Part shown: piece after piece, positions 1 through 12,463 of the stretch
Position numbering within the stretch: the stretch's first letter is position 1
How the letters are laid out: the number at the start of each line of letters is the position of its first letter
From: Lithobates sylvaticus
Taxonomy: Eukaryota; Chordata; Amphibia; Anura; Ranidae
Direction of reading: 5' to 3'
Length of the DNA stretch: 64,000 nt
Assembly: GCA_028564925.1 (NCBI GenBank)
Contig: CM053031.1
Location: 92,744,273-92,808,272, forward strand
Position numbers and translations under genes: made by a program
The notes under the pieces: generated by a model
The model's database searches: none
The model's input: the letters and a program-made list of their open reading frames with translations, nothing else
What the model was told of the DNA's origin: nothing

Positions 1-162
1 CATCCGATCCGCTCTGCAGACGGATGAAAACATGGGGTTTTCCTCCGTCTGCAGACATCCGCTGACACCCGCTATCCCATAGGGATACATGCATGTCCGT
101 TTTTCATCCTCAAAACGGAAGGATGAAAAACGGACATACGGTCCGTCAGTGTGAAAGAGCCC
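1..162. mobile_element. Right part of a Harbinger-like MITE, cut by the window edge
   Basis: The sequence ends in GTGTGAAAGAGCCC followed by TTA at 163-165. Its body contains the inverted pair around CCGTCTGCAG and the hairpin formed by CCGTTTTTCATCC and GGATGAAAAACGG. It is the same family as the copy at 31390-31751, which shares the internal block reading GATCCGCTCTGCAGACGG. It has no coding capacity. The left end lies outside the window. The superfamily is inferred from the 3-bp TTA/TAA flanks seen in better copies. Confidence 0.65.
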
Positions 163-165
163 TTA

Positions 166-765
166 GGGGGTTAATCCTGCTTTCTTAGCTAAGCAAAAAC
201 AGCTCAGAAAATTTTACATTGTAATGCTTTCCAGTGGGCCTTGAATCAAAAAATCAGAAAATAAGTCTCATACTAGAAATTCTGATACACAATATAAACC
301 CCTTATAACTACCTCCCAACTTTCTGAAATGGGAATGAGGGACACCAATTAGTAAAAGTATGTAGGCATAGGACACACCTCCTGCCACGCCCCCCTTAAA
401 GGAAAATTGTACAAATAAAATTATGATTGGTTAAAACCACAAGTGCTTTTTACCACTACTATTCCTTTATGTTGGCTTTTAGTATCTACAAATGCAGCAA
501 TTTAGAGATTGGATGAAAGTTTTAGCACTGGAAACACTTTTTGATAGATAAATAGTACATTTTATATACAACTATATAGATCAGAATGAGGGACAAATGA
601 GAAGGACAGAGGGACATTGCTCCAAATCAAGGACGGTCCCTCAAAAATCAGGGACAGTTGGGAGCTATGCCTTATCTGCTTCTCCTGATCTGATCAAACA
701 TAAATTTCAAATCATCATTTATTATATCAGATATAGGGAGATTAAACGCTTGTAACTCTTAACTT
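166..765. other. Gap without a recognised gene
   Basis: AT-rich unique-looking DNA. No long open frame, inverted ends or tandem array was seen. Confidence 0.5.
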
Positions 766-773
766 AAAAAAAG

Positions 774-1507
774 TAGGGCTGCGGAAATTAACGATTAATT
801 GTTAATTGTTTGATTAAACGTTAATTTATTTGATCGATCAAAATTATTTTGATCGAGGACGATCCATGGAGTGAGCTCCGCGGTCTCGCCCATAGCCATC
901 TTGGTCCACCCGACGGCGGCTTAGTAGCGGCGCACTGACGTCATCATCGCCCGCCTGCTTGTGCCGTCTACTCTGAGGACGGACGGATCTGCCTGCTGTC
1001 TATTCCGGACAGAGCAGACAATTGTGAATATTAAGGTATGGGGGAGATGTGCGGAGATGTGGACAGTACAGTATGGGGGAGATGTGGACATTACAGTATG
1101 GGGAAGATGTGGACATTACAGTATGGGGGGGGGGGGGGGAGATGTGGACATTACAGTATGGGGGAGATGTGGACATTACAGTATGGGGGGAGATGTGGAC
1201 ATTACAGTATGGGGGGAGATGTGGACATTACAGTATGGGGGGAGATGTGGACCTTACAGTATGGGGGAGATGTGGATATTACAGTGGGGACTATATATGG
1301 CGGTGATCCGAAAAATTATCCGATCCGTGAGTCTGATCCGAGGAACGATCCAAACCGTGAGTTTTTTGATCCGTTGCATCCGTAATGTCTGTGACAAATT
1401 GAAAAAAAAAAACTGTATGTGCGTTATAATTAATCGAAATTAGTCGATTAATCGATTAAAAAAAATCGATTAATCGAACACAAAAATTTTAATCAGTAAT
1501 AGCCCTA
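774..1507. mobile_element. Non-autonomous hAT-like transposon with an internal minisatellite
   Basis: The ends are TAGGGCTGCGG and, inverted, TAGGGCTATTAC, followed inward on both sides by AT-rich blocks rich in ATTAATCG and ATCGATTAA. The element is bounded by a perfect 8-bp target duplication, AAAAAAAG, at 766-773 and 1508-1515, which is diagnostic for hAT-type insertion. The 734-bp interior has no transposase. It holds a GC-rich, CpG-dense block (about 860-1035) and a 25-bp G-rich tandem array (1037-1290). Open frames across the array are by-products of the repeat. The perfect duplication suggests a fairly young copy. Confidence 0.85.
1037..1290. repeat. G-rich minisatellite, about 25-bp unit, about nine copies
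   Basis: Units read approximately GATGTGGACATTACAGTATG plus a run of 4-6 G. One copy carries a much longer G run near 1127-1139. The array begins at AAG|GTATGGGG, directly after the CpG-rich block of the host transposon, and is wholly inside the hAT-like element at 774-1507. The G runs are regularly spaced and could form G-quadruplexes on the plus strand. Confidence 0.9.
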
Positions 1508-1515
1508 AAAAAAAG

Positions 1516-3271
1516 CCTTTTTTAATTCTGACATACTTTTTCAATATATGATCATTAGCTTCCTAGGAATTGAGTCATAAAATATATATATATTTTTTTT
1601 AAAACATTGCACACATAATTATTATAAACAGAAATTAAAAATATGAAAGCTGAAATCTAGGCAGGTATTCAAACACTATTTATTGTAGGCGTGGATTCCT
1701 TAAAGAATGATTACATGTCTTTTTATATATATATATAATTGGCATGGGTAATCAAATCTATCCTGATATTAGCCTTCTGCATTCCTTGCATAACCTCCTT
1801 CAGACTTATCAGCATATTCTGCTTCTTTAATGTCCAGCTGTCAGGCTGTGAGCAAGGAGGTAACACAACTGCATTCTCTAAGTCTAACGCTGGCCATACA
1901 TAGATCTGTTTTTAATTTTTTTTGATCAATAAGCAGGCTGATCAAAAAAAATGATTGGATTCCCCCACCCCCACAGATGAGGTGGATGGAGAAAACCTCC
2001 CTAATTTGCTATTGTATTCTGACAGCAGGGACAATTGTTCTGGCAGAATACACTAATCAAAACTGCAGCCAATTGGCTGTAGTGCTGATTGAACAAGAAT
2101 TTTCCAAAAAGCCAGTTCATGAGAAGTCAATTATTAGATGAGAACATCCATAGATGGATTGAAATTCAGTCGGTTTCTACTGAACTGGGTGAATTTCAAT
2201 CCATCTACGGCCAAATTAAAATTGAAAGTGGTGCCACCACACCCCTAGCTGTGCTGCCCTGCAGAGGTATGGGAATCACAGAAGTTGTTGGACAGAACTA
2301 AAAATCCCATGGCAGACAAGATCATTTGCATATGTGTATTTCAGTGGTGTATTAGGCAGCTCCAGCTCTCCTGCTCACTATCTTATGACAGAGATATATC
2401 TTTTGTGACTGAGCCAAATCCTCCTTCATTTGTGTCTCATGGGTCAAAACACAACAGCTTAGCAGGGGAGATCACTGTACTAACATCGGACTGTTAGTAC
2501 ATCGGCTCCGACCTAAGCTGTCAGTTTTTTTTCCAATGAACCCGCTGGGTTGAATGAAAAAAATAGCAGTGTGTGCGAGGCTTTCTATATGAGCAGTGAC
2601 AACGCTGATAGTGGCCATCAGCATTGCCATGCCCTCTACCGTGTTTTATTTTCTTTATCCCCCTACATGAGAGTGGCAATGCTCCTCTGAATTCATTGTT
2701 GCCACACTATTACAATCACAGGATGCTGCATTAGGTTGAACCTCACTGGCAGGATCAATAGGTATTGGTGGGTTTTTGCAGGTAGACTGAGAGAGAACTG
2801 TAAGTGCAGATGCACTTATAATTAAGTGCTGTAACATATTTTTTTTTTTAACGTAAGGCTTACTTTTAACATTAAAGACATCTGTTAGTAGAATTCTAAT
2901 GTTGCCTGATAATAGTTCTCAAACACTTTATGTCTACAGCTGAAACCATTTCCGGAATGACAGTCCAGTCCCAAGAATAATTCTAAAACCCTATTAACAC
3001 AGTTGTCTTATTCTATTTAAAATACTCTGTTATTTGCCCATTCAGAACAAAGTGGCAGAGACTCTTGCTAGCCCACCATAACCTTTCCCAACTACTCCTT
3101 TCCTCTTTTGGAAACCCCAACTCCCCCCAATTCATAGGGTTTAGGGCAAAGCACTGCATCCTGAGTGGAGATCACATGGTCCCCCACACTTTTGTCACAT
3201 GCTTCCACATATTTAGAAGTACCAACAAAGGGCCCTAACAAAGCAACAGAGAGATATGGAGAAGATGAGTA
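1516..3271. other. Gap; one possible old dispersed repeat at about 1888-2515
   Basis: Mostly AT-rich. The part from 1888 (GCTGGCCATACATAG) to about 2515 contains echoes of ATCCATNNATGGATTGAAATTCAG and resembles the segment at about 58590-58640 (ATACATGGATTGAATGTC), so it is probably an old dispersed repeat. Clear terminal repeats could not be set. No gene was recognised in the rest. Confidence 0.35.
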
Positions 3272-3274
3272 TTA

Positions 3275-3718
3275 GGCCCCTTTCACACTGGGGCGGGAGC
3301 GGCGGCGATGATAAAGCAGCGCTATATTTAGCGCTGCTTTACTGCCGTTTTAGCCGCGGTATTCGGCTGCTAGCCGTTGCGGTTTTAACCCCCGCTAGCG
3401 GCCGAAAAAGGGTTAAAATCCCGCGCAAAACGCCGCCGTAGCGGCGCTTTGCGGCGGTATTGCCGCGGTATTACCGCGGTGTCCCATTAAAATCAATGGG
3501 TAGGAGCGGTATAGGAGTGGTGAATACACCGCTCCTATACCGCTCCAAAGATGCTGCTAGCAGGACTTTTTTGACCGTCCTGCTAGCACATCGCTCCAGT
3601 GTGAAAGCCCGCCGGCTTTCACACTGGAGTGAATGGGGCCAGATTTTTTCAGGCGCTGTACAGGCGCTATTTTTAGCGCTGTACCGCCTGAAAAAAACGC
3701 CCCAGTGTGAAAGGGGTC
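3275..3718. mobile_element. Harbinger-like MITE with long GC-rich inverted ends
   Basis: The left end GGCCCCTTTCACACTGGGGC and the right end GCCCCAGTGTGAAAGGGGTC are inverted repeats, flanked by TTA at 3272-3274 and 3719-3721. The interior is rich in short palindromes built from TAGCGCTG, GCCGCGGT and CCGCTCCTATACCGC. No coding capacity. It belongs to the same group as 14551-14980, 25069-25400 and 52125-52535. Confidence 0.75.
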
Positions 3719-3850
3719 TTAGTGTGTCAGGAGTGGACTTTCAGAACATTCTGTCACTTCCCACCTAAATCTAGCTAACTATGCATAACTAACCTACCAA
3801 TACACCTCAATGCAGCAGTATGACCTATGACATCATATATGTAGACCACC

Positions 3851-4153
3851 GGTGCCCAAACTGTGGCCCAAGGGCAGCAGGTGGCCCTTTTGTATATAAT
3901 GTGCGGTCCTTGGACCTCAGCAGTCTGTAGTGGGAACATTGATTATGGGTAATAGCACTGATCTCTATTAGCCTCATGTAACATGTTCCCGTTTTCGTAT
4001 TGTCTTTTCCGCAGCATGTCTCCAGGCCAAAAATGTAGCATGTGCACAGTCTTTGACCATCATTTCCTCTATTAGGTCTACAGTATGGCAGTCCTCTCCA
4101 GCATTACATATACTGAACATTATGTGATGTCAGAGGGCCACAGTTGAGCCCTC
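3851..4153. mobile_element. Possible old hAT-like remnant
   Basis: GGTGCCCAAACTGTGGCCC on the left and the inverse of GGGCTCAACTGTGGCCC on the right could be degenerate hAT ends of the type with AAACTGTGGCCC. No target duplication is visible, so the call is weak. Confidence 0.35.
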
Positions 4154-6402
4154 CAAAACTCATAAGTTGACAACTTTTATTCCTTGCAGTGCAGGCATAG
4201 CTAGGGAGGATTTTCAGATTTGCCAGATTTGGATTTTAAAGTGTGGAATATCTTTGCAGACATTTTTGGAACATGAAATGTTGACTTCAATAGGTGAAAT
4301 TTTATCACCAGTTAATTTTTAGCTCTGATGCTTATAGTTTCATAATATACACTAAGCATGATAGTAATCATAACTGTCATTTAACCACAAAGTTTGTCTT
4401 TCCACGATTAAGGAGTCCACTTTTGTAAAAGTGTGAAACCTCTTTCAGTATGTTGGTAATTGCTTTTTTTTTTAAAAACACATGTTCATTCATGAAATAC
4501 ACCCCATCCGCTCACTCAGTTTCTTTCCATGTGGAAGACGCAGGGGGTGTTATGCTGCCCTCTGGTGGGATAAAGATACAATTTCATTTAAACATCTTGC
4601 TGATTAACAGATGCTGGTGCTACATATAAACCCAGGGATGACCCATGCAAAGTATTTCACAAATTACCCAGGCTTCCAAAGCCTTGGGATTACATACATT
4701 GCATGAACAGCCAATAGAGTTGCACCACACTTGCAGTGCCAAGTAGTGATGACAACTATAGAAAAGGCTAAAAAAGATTAATTGAAAGTTTCTTTTGGTT
4801 ATCTGTATAGTGTGTGATGTGAAAAAAAATTGGATAACTTCAGAAATCACTTGATCTCTATAACTCAATGCATTTATTTCAAAAGATTGCTTTGCCTGCC
4901 CTTTATTCTCTGGTTTCAAAGTAGTGTTGACTACAGTATTCCTGTCTTTGCTGTGCAATGTAAATCTGGCAACCAAGGAGTTATCAAGGGTGTCTGGGAC
5001 GTAGGACTGCTCTGTCTGTGTCTTTTGCCAGCATTTCACTGCTCCTGAAAACTCTCCATTTATGGAAAGCTACTGCATTCCCTGCTCCTGTCACTCTAAA
5101 AAGAAAAGGGAACTGCATTAACCTCGCAGGGAAGATAATCTTAGCAATATGTGGGTATAATTGTCTTCTGAATACCAACTATTTCTATGACGATTCATAG
5201 AAAAATAATGGAAATGTATACGGTTTACATTAAGATTTAGTATTTCTGCATAGCTAAAAAAAAAACTAGCAATGTTAATGACTCTTCTAGGACCTAAATA
5301 AGCAAGTACTGGTTTAAGATACAGTGAGACCCACTATACTGCGCATTCATTTATACTGTTCCTAAACGTAATATTTCTATATACGATAGTATTAAAATAA
5401 TGGCATGTACAATTACATTTTGGTAAGGCTTGCTCTCAGTTTGTGGTTGCACGATTGAATACTAACCATTATCATACATTTTATTATGTATTGATAAGCA
5501 AAATTACTAACCTTTGGGAGGATAAAAATGGGCACCATGGCCCTCTGACTATTGTCTATGCTAAAGAAGAAACCTGAAACAGCTGTGTGCAAACTGTTCT
5601 AGTTGCTTTATTTGTGGGCTAGTTAGACCAGTGGTATAATTTAGCAGTTTTTAGATGCAAAGTTGGCATGGGGCCACTTGGGTATAAAGTGAAGATTTTC
5701 TTGGGTCCAACCCATCACTTAATTAATAAATGTCAGCTTGACCCATCCTTTTGCGCTTGGCCGGGACCTCTACTTGCAGAAACCTGGCGTGGCAAATACA
5801 ATAATAATTTACAATATAGAAATTTCATTATGGTGAACTTGGGAGAGGAATACTTGTTTAGGTGATGGGTTCTGCAGGTAGGTCCAGTTCTTGAAGGAAC
5901 TAAAAAAACATCTGAAGTAACAAGCACAACTGGACAGAAAAATCAAACAATAGTGTGATTTTTGGTGGAAGTGATTACAATTACCTTATGTATTAAGGTA
6001 TGTGGTAAAATAATAATGAAATGTAAAAGAATTTACATTTAAAAAGCCATAGAGTACAGAAAAACATGTCCTGGGGTGGGGGTGACATTTGAGAGGTATT
6101 TTACTTGTCCATCAGGCAGTTCTTTTTTTCATTGGTGTTATTGAGCTACCAATGCTCACACTAGTTAAAGTGGTACATTTTCACTCTGTTTAGTTAAGAG
6201 TACAACAGAGACACCATTAAACACTAATCACGTTTACCCAACAGTACATCATGAAATTTAAAAAAATCTTATTTATTAACATTTGAAAAAAGTAACCCAT
6301 TAGAATCAGAAGAAAAAGTTGACCTGTAATTGATGACTACATCTTATAGAGCAGCAATGCACTATTGACTGCTATCTCCGCCCAAAGCAAACATCTTGTT
6401 TC
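4154..6402. other. Gap without a recognised gene or repeat
   Basis: About 2.2 kb of AT-rich DNA. Short open frames on both strands show no recognisable domain, repeat structure or splice context. I see nothing specific here. Confidence 0.5.
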
Positions 6403-6405
6403 TGA

Positions 6406-6770
6406 TGCCGCGCACACACGACCAGACTTTTTGACCGAACAATTCGACCATATGTGGGCTTCATCGGGTCGAAAATCAAACGGACTTTAGATTTAGAACA
6501 TGTTTTCAAATCTTTCCGATGGACTCGAGTCCGGTCGAAAAATCCGCTCGTCTGTATGATAGTCCGACGGACGAAAACCGACGCTAGGGCAGCTATTGGC
6601 TACTGGCTATGAATTTCCTTATTCTACTCCGGTCGTACGTCATCACGGTCGAATCCGCCGGACTTTGGTGTGATTGTGTGTAGTCCGATTCAATGGAAGT
6701 CCGTCGAAACTCCGTTGAAAAGTCTGACGGAATTCAGTCCGGTGAAAAGTCCGGTCGTGTGTACACGGCA
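6406..6770. mobile_element. Harbinger-like MITE, TGCCGCGYACACACG family
   Basis: Inverted ends TGCCGCGCACACACGACC and the inverse of GGTCGTGTGTACACGGCA, with TGA flanking both sides (6403-6405 and 6771-6773), a 3-bp target duplication. The body carries many CCGACGGAC and GTCGGAAA-like palindromic words. No coding potential. Other copies are at 30072 (partial), 33467, 39439, 40599 and 53575. Confidence 0.78.
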
Positions 6771-7019
6771 TGAGTGATCATTTGGCTCTTAGTACATATT
6801 TGTCAAAACTGTTAAGACCAGTCCCAAATAAGGGAGCCATGAATCTTTTACTGGCATTTAAAATGGTGGAGGTAATCAAGCTCTCCCTTTCAGGTTTATT
6901 CCCCATTTCTTGGATGCTTGCAAAGAAAAAGAGGGTTGTAATTCACTCTGGGGGCCATTGTATAAAGGGTAAGAAAAAAATGGTCAGCACATGACAAAAA
7001 GTGAGAGGAAGTCCCAAGA

Positions 7020-7315
7020 AGGGGTTTACCTACTGGGGATTTCCACTGCGTTCTGCCATGTCACAGAAATAGGAAGTGCGCTATCCAATGGGTAAATACA
7101 ACAATAAAATGTTTTGTTACCGGAGTTGATACAAGTTGGCACTGCATTTATTTGCCTCCATTGGCAGGATTTTCCTACTTACTGTTGTGTCACTCCAACA
7201 GGAAGTGGGAGAAAAACTTCCCAATGAGAACAAAGGCAGCAATAAAAGCCTGACAGAGGTCCCCATGCTATTCTATCCAAAACTAGAAAATCTATTTGAC
7301 TGGAGTTCCCCTTTA
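7020..7315. repeat. Dispersed repeat shared with 50538-50775
   Basis: The blocks GGAAGTG, GAACAAAGGCAGCAATAAAA, CCTGACAGAG and GACTGGAGTT recur in the same order at 50538-50775. The right end runs into CCCCTTTAAG. It is probably a non-autonomous DNA element; the left boundary is uncertain. Confidence 0.5.
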
Positions 7316-7999
7316 AGAAATAAGGTATCTAGTTACCTTTCGTATCAGCATTATTCAACTGTGAAGGTGTGTTTTGGCCACAATGTTAAGGATTTTGTTA
7401 ACCCTTTCTGCTCCAAGAAGCATTTTTTACAAAGTAATTGAACATATCTGCATATCTATGCTAAGATTTCCAACGTCATAAGGACATGATTATATGATTA
7501 TATATGAATGGAATTATAATCATTTCATATTTTCTTATAGAAGCCTATTGCAAGAGCACCACAAGTCTTAAGCAACCTAAATACTAACAAAATACTAATG
7601 ATCATATCATAGTACTATTAACATACTATTATTAATTTTTTATTTTATAATAAAATATTCAATTCAATATGGCAATTAGAGTTATTATTTTTTACCACTG
7701 TACTATTTGTGTTTTGCAAGACTCAAATGATATTAACAGGACAAATGTATTACTATGGGTGTGGTCTTTTTGGCAAACAGACTTGAGCATATGCAGACTT
7801 GGTTGATGATGCCAGTACGAAAGGCGCGATTTTTGAAATATGACACATATAACTGCTTTTTTTGGTAACAACGCATCAGATTTTAGATGGTGGAAAACTA
7901 CACGGAGTGCCAGCCAATTGCTGTTTTAATTCCATCTATGCACACCGTAGTCATATGATTTACATATCATGTGTGCTTTCAGTGCTTGTGGTCAGCATG
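7316..7999. other. Gap without a recognised gene
   Basis: AT-rich DNA with no clear repeat or coding signal. Confidence 0.45.
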
Positions 8000-8007
8000 C
8001 ATATCAA

Positions 8008-8833
8008 CAGTGTTGGTCATCTTACTTTAAAAAAGTAATTAGTTAAGTTATAATTTACTTCTCCCAAAAAGTAATTGCGTTAGTAACTCAGTTACTACAT
8101 TGGAAAAGTAATTAGTTACGCAGCAAAGTAACTGTGACTTTTTTTTTTATATTCTATACGTGTAACTAAGGGGCGGGTCTAGTATTACTGTAAGCAAGGG
8201 ACGCATTTATTATTATTGTTATATATCGTGTAACCAAGGGGCTGCTCTATTATTACTCTAACCAAGGGGCAGATCTGTTATAGCATGTAAGTAAGGGGCG
8301 GGTCTATTATTATTATATCGTGTAAGGGCGGATGGCTACAGAAGAGGGCGAATGTTAAATTAATGTGCAGAGCTCGATATATAACAATAATAATAAATGC
8401 GCCCCTTGGTTACAGTAATACTAGACCCGCCCTTAGTTACACGATAGACACCCCTTGCAGAGTAGCACGAGCATCGACAGCGTGCGGCATCGCCACGTAC
8501 AATTACATGTTAACTACGCCTGCACGGTGTAGAGTTCACTCAGAGATGTTTAGGTTCGGCAATTTTTGTAAGCTTCATAGTCCTTCGCACTGTGCAAGCG
8601 CTGCGCCTGAGCAGTACAGGGGGTCCTTATCCGGCGGGGGAACTTTTTCGGCAGGACACCGGAATTACACTACTGCCATCTAGTGGCGGTAGATGTAATT
8701 GGGGTAACGCCGCCCAAGTAATGGGAACTGAGTTACCATGATGGGAAAAGTAATCAGTTAGATTACTCGTTACCGTCTAAAGTAACTGCGTTAAGTAACT
8801 CCGTTTATTTTAACTCAGTTACTTACGTCACTG
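8008..8833. mobile_element. Non-autonomous hAT-like transposon
   Basis: Begins CAGTGTTGG and ends CGTCACTG, bounded by a perfect 8-bp target duplication, CATATCAA, at 8000-8007 and 8834-8841. Both ends carry many copies of GTAACT/AGTTAC words in opposite orientation, a known style for one hAT group. The interior (about 8160-8330) has four loose copies of a 35-45 bp unit around TAAGGGGCGGGTCTATTATT, and part of this recurs inverted at about 8395-8450. An open frame at 8363-8683 lies inside and has no hAT transposase features. Confidence 0.82.
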
Positions 8834-8841
8834 CATATCAA

Positions 8842-9947
8842 CCCATACAGCATATTCTACCCAACAATATTTTCACTGTAAGTAGGGGATATGTTGGATT
8901 CTATACAAACACATCTTTAAATAGAAGAGCATGCTCGCTAAAATAAAGTTGCTTTCTGTGGTGCTTTAATCAACTGTACAACTTTGAACCTTTTTTATAT
9001 TGACTGGTATTTCCTACAGTTTCCTGCTTTTGAAAGTAGCCCCCGTATTTAACAAACTTTTACCAAAAAACACACAAACATGGGTAAACAGCGAGGACTG
9101 AATCAATTTGCACACCAGGCACACAGATTTTTTTTTTTTTCCATTTGCTTACATATCTGCCTGCAAATTTGTCCAATCTGCAAAGGATCATTCTGTTTAT
9201 GAATTGCAATTGTCTGGATTTCAGTATTGTATAATTCTTTACAGATCACACAAACCTGCAAGTAAATGTTCCATCAAATTAGAAATGTGCAAACTGTCAA
9301 AAGGTAAACAAAGGCAAACTCAATTACGCAATGGACAAATGCCCATGTATTGTATATGAGCCCAGGTTTTGTTCACAGATCCTGTAAAATGTAATAACTA
9401 AAGATCATTGTATAAGAAAATAAATTAATTTATGACAACAGCCAATAAAAATGTCTGCCATTACTTATGTCCAGTGGTCAGTGCAGAATTTTTCTAGTGA
9501 AGCAGGAAAAGTGGTGGGATTAGAATTGGGGGTATCTTGCCACTGAAGTCCTCAAGAGACTTAACAAGCCAACAGATGATTCAGTCCACCAGGCTCCCCA
9601 CTAAGTTGGAATACATTCCTTGCAACTGGCATTCCATTACACCTGTGTCCTGGTGTTGTGAATTGTGATGAATGGGTCTTCCCTGGTATGCATGTTGGCA
9701 ATCACTGCCCATAAAATCATACATTCTAAGTGGTTATCATAGACTTATGGCAGACCACAAAATCCTCTTTCTTAGGAAGTATGTATATCTCTCTAAATAT
9801 AATCCTTTGTTGGGCATCAAGAATTGATATTAATGGCTTGAGGTCATCTGGAAGGTGCTATTGATTATGTCAACTCTAACAAGATAAGTAAATCATTAGG
9901 GATCCAACATTCTGTATACTGTATGTTTGCTAAGCTGAAATCGAATA
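8842..9947. other. Gap without a recognised gene
   Basis: AT-rich DNA. No inverted ends, arrays or coding domains were recognised. Confidence 0.45.
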
Positions 9948-9955
9948 CCTATCTT

Positions 9956-10552
9956 CAGGGCTTTTTTTCAGCGGGATGTGGTGCTAGGGTGTGGGCAGGG
10001 TCTATTGATGCTGGCTGCTGGGGGATCTATTCTAGCTGGAGGGAATCTATTTTTGCAATGGGGGGCCTATTGTTACTTGTGGGATACCTATTGTTGGCGT
10101 GGGTCTTATATTGGTAGGGGGTCACTTATTGCTGGGAGAGATCTACTGTTAAGGAAGGGGTCTATTGTTGCTGGCTGCTGGAGAGTCTATCGATGCTGGC
10201 TGTGGGGAGATCTGTTGCTTCTGCTGGGGGTTTATTGTTGCTGCAAGGGAGTGGGGATTTTGTTTCAAGTAGACCATTGTTGTTGGGGGGATATATTGTT
10301 GCTAGAGGGGGCTCTATTGTTACTGGCTGCAGGGGATCTATTTTACTGCTTTTCTTGTTATCATTAACATATTTTGTACAAATGACTTATCACCACAAAA
10401 TTATACTTAGTTCTTTAATCTCTAAAAGGGCAGTAATTGGAAGTGGCTAGGGGTGGAACCAAGGAACAGTGCTCGAAGGTGGGTTGAAATGGAGAAAAGG
10501 GGTCGGAAAGGGGGAGTTTCCTGCACCTATTCTCTGAGGAAAAAAAGCCCTG
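9956..10552. mobile_element. Non-autonomous hAT-like transposon with degenerate G-rich minisatellite
   Basis: Inverted ends CAGGGCTTTTTTTC on both sides. Flanks CCTATCTT (9948-9955) and CGTATCTA (10553-10560) agree at six of eight positions, consistent with an aged hAT target duplication. The interior, about 9985-10340, is a degenerate tandem array of 20-35 bp units around GGGGGTCTATTGTTGCTGG. Overlapping open frames across it are repeat by-products. Confidence 0.72.
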
Positions 10553-10717
10553 CGTATCTATATTATTATTAGTTTCAGGAGGAAATTTCTAGTTCTCTAG
10601 TTGCTGATAGCAACAGTTGGAGAGGCACAAACAATGACTCCAAGTGGACATCACTACTGTTGTAACAGCTACTAAGGCCAATATACATATGACAATCAAA
10701 TTTCAGCTCATATGAAC

Positions 10718-11411
10718 TTAAAGTGGTTCTAAAGGCAGAAGGTTTTTACCTTTAATAGGACCTACAGGTAAGCCTATAGTAAGGCTTACCTGTAGGTACT
10801 GGAAATATTTACAAAATAAATTAAATATAAATATATTTACTAAATTTGATATTTACTATATACACTGTCATTTATGTCATCAGGACATGTGCACTGAAGG
10901 AACGGCCTGCTCACGGCTCCAGCCAATCACAGTGCCGGAGCCGGCGAACCCGGAAGTAACTCCAGAAAAGATGTCATCCATGCCAGCGGTGTGCTGGCAC
11001 CGCTGTAGGGCATCGTTCTAAGGTAAGTATTTCATAATGTGGGGGGGGGGGGGGGGTGGAGGTTTACAACCTCCTTAATGTATTCTCTGCAGTAAGATAA
11101 AAAAACCTTTTGCATGCAGTTTCACCCTTCACCTCAGCCCCTCCTAAATACTTACCTGAGCCCAATTTTAATCCAGTAATGTGCATAGGAGCCGTGGCTC
11201 TCCCAGCTTTCTCCCTCCTCACTGGCTCAGAGACAGCAGCGGGAGCAATTGGCTCCCGCTGCTGTCAATAACACCCAGTGATGAGGGAGCAGAGGGTGGG
11301 ACCAAGCTGCGCACTGTGACTGGGACTGATTTGTGCAAAACCACACAGAGAAGGTAAATATAACATGTTTGTTATTTTGATTAAAAAAAATTGCATTTAC
11401 AATCACTTTAA
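10718..11411. mobile_element. TTAA-flanked composite non-autonomous element
   Basis: TTAA at 10718-10721 leads into AAGTGGTTCTAAAGGC. The right end reads TTACAATCACTTTAA with TTAA at 11408-11411. The second half (from about 11090: AAGATAAAAAAACCTTTTGC, TCCTAAATACTTACC, then CCAATCA-like promoter words) closely resembles 23941-24416, so two related elements may be nested. There is a G17-like homopolymer near 11041-11056. No coding capacity. Confidence 0.6.
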
Positions 11412-11526
11412 AGCAAATCAAAGCCCAATACAAACATTTTATTTATTGCAGCTTACCAATCCTTAGAGATGTGGTGACTGCATTACTGTTCTCTTTTTAG
11501 GCTTTTTGTTCTTTATTTTCAACTGG

Positions 11527-12009
11527 TTAAAGAGGAACTGCAGTCTGCTCACATAATTTGTAATAAAAATACCTTTGCCATTCTGAAGCTTCCCTCCAAC
11601 CACTTTGCATATTATTTTATATATACTGTGATTCTGTACTTGCCAAATATGCTGCAGGAATCTCCCTCCACTGATTGGCTGCATCCATTTTAACTGTGGG
11701 CAGCTGAAGCTGCTGCCTGTTCACTTCCTGGATTTACACAGACACACAGAGGCACACCTCCAGCTCTGCAGCTCTCATTGGCCCTCTTATGACTCACCCC
11801 CTCCCTTCCTGGCAAACTCTCACTAGAGTGAGAAAGAGAGCTGTGCATGATGTCATAAGCCTAGGCTAATGATCAGACAAGAAACAGGAAGTGGGCTGTA
11901 TAAGGTATTTACTGGCAGAAAAAAAATTTTTACTATCCAAAGTTAAAACAACAAGGGCAGAAGATTTAATAGCTGGAAAGATGAAAAAATGACTGAAGGT
12001 CCACTTTAA
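11527..12009. mobile_element. TTAA-flanked MITE
   Basis: TTAA at 11527-11530 is followed by AGAGGAACTGCAGT. The right end is ACTGAAGGTCCACTTTAA, which inverted gives TTAAAGTGGACCTTCAGT. These form imperfect inverted ends within TTAA flanks. The interior has no gene. Confidence 0.6.
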
Positions 12010-12308
12010 GTTAAGTTATTTTTCAACTTTCTTTAACAGACCAACTGTTCAACAAAACTGGCAGTTAAGGGTTTAGGCAAACCAGCTTAGACTGACAATG
12101 GTAAACTTTTATTCATTTATGTGAAACCTTTTTGCCAAAAAAAAAAAAAACTGTTGCTATAACTGCTTAAAACTTGTTAGTGGAGTTCAGCTTTACTTTG
12201 TTAGGTAAGTTCATCTAAGTTTGCTTGTGCATTACTCTACCACCTCCACAGGTTGACAATGCTGCTGATGGGTGGCTCCCTTGTTACTCTACAGTGGAGC
12301 CACCCTAA

Positions 12309-12460
12309 GGCTGGATTCACACCTATGCAATTTTAGTGCTTTTTGCATTTTGCAGATTTGCACTACAGAATGTGTTCCATAGGAAACCATGTTAAATGGA
12401 CTGTAGTGCAAATCTGCAAAATGCAAAACGCACTCAAACTGCATAGGTGTGAATCCAGCC
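12309..12460. mobile_element. Short palindromic MITE
   Basis: Almost the whole segment is one inverted repeat: GGCTGGATTCACACCTATGC on the left against GCATAGGTGTGAATCCAGCC on the right. The arms continue through TTTTGCATTTTGCAGATTTG and its complement to a short centre near 12385. Flanks are TAA and TTA. Related ends occur at 44802-45053. Transcribed read-through would fold as a hairpin. Confidence 0.75.
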
Positions 12461-12463
12461 TTA

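Noticed and set aside
961-1443. Open frames of up to 160 codons over the 25-bp array
   Set aside because: Repeat by-product within a non-autonomous hAT-like element. No transposase motif.
4620-5039. A 139-codon minus-strand frame
   Set aside because: No domain, atypical composition, no splice or promoter context. Length is within chance for AT-balanced DNA of this amount.
8363-8683. A 106-codon frame
   Set aside because: Lies inside the hAT-like element, covers part of its inverted repeat and has no domain.
9923-10450. Leucine/glycine-rich frames
   Set aside because: Translations of the degenerate GGGGGTCTATTGTTGCTGG repeat inside the hAT-like element.
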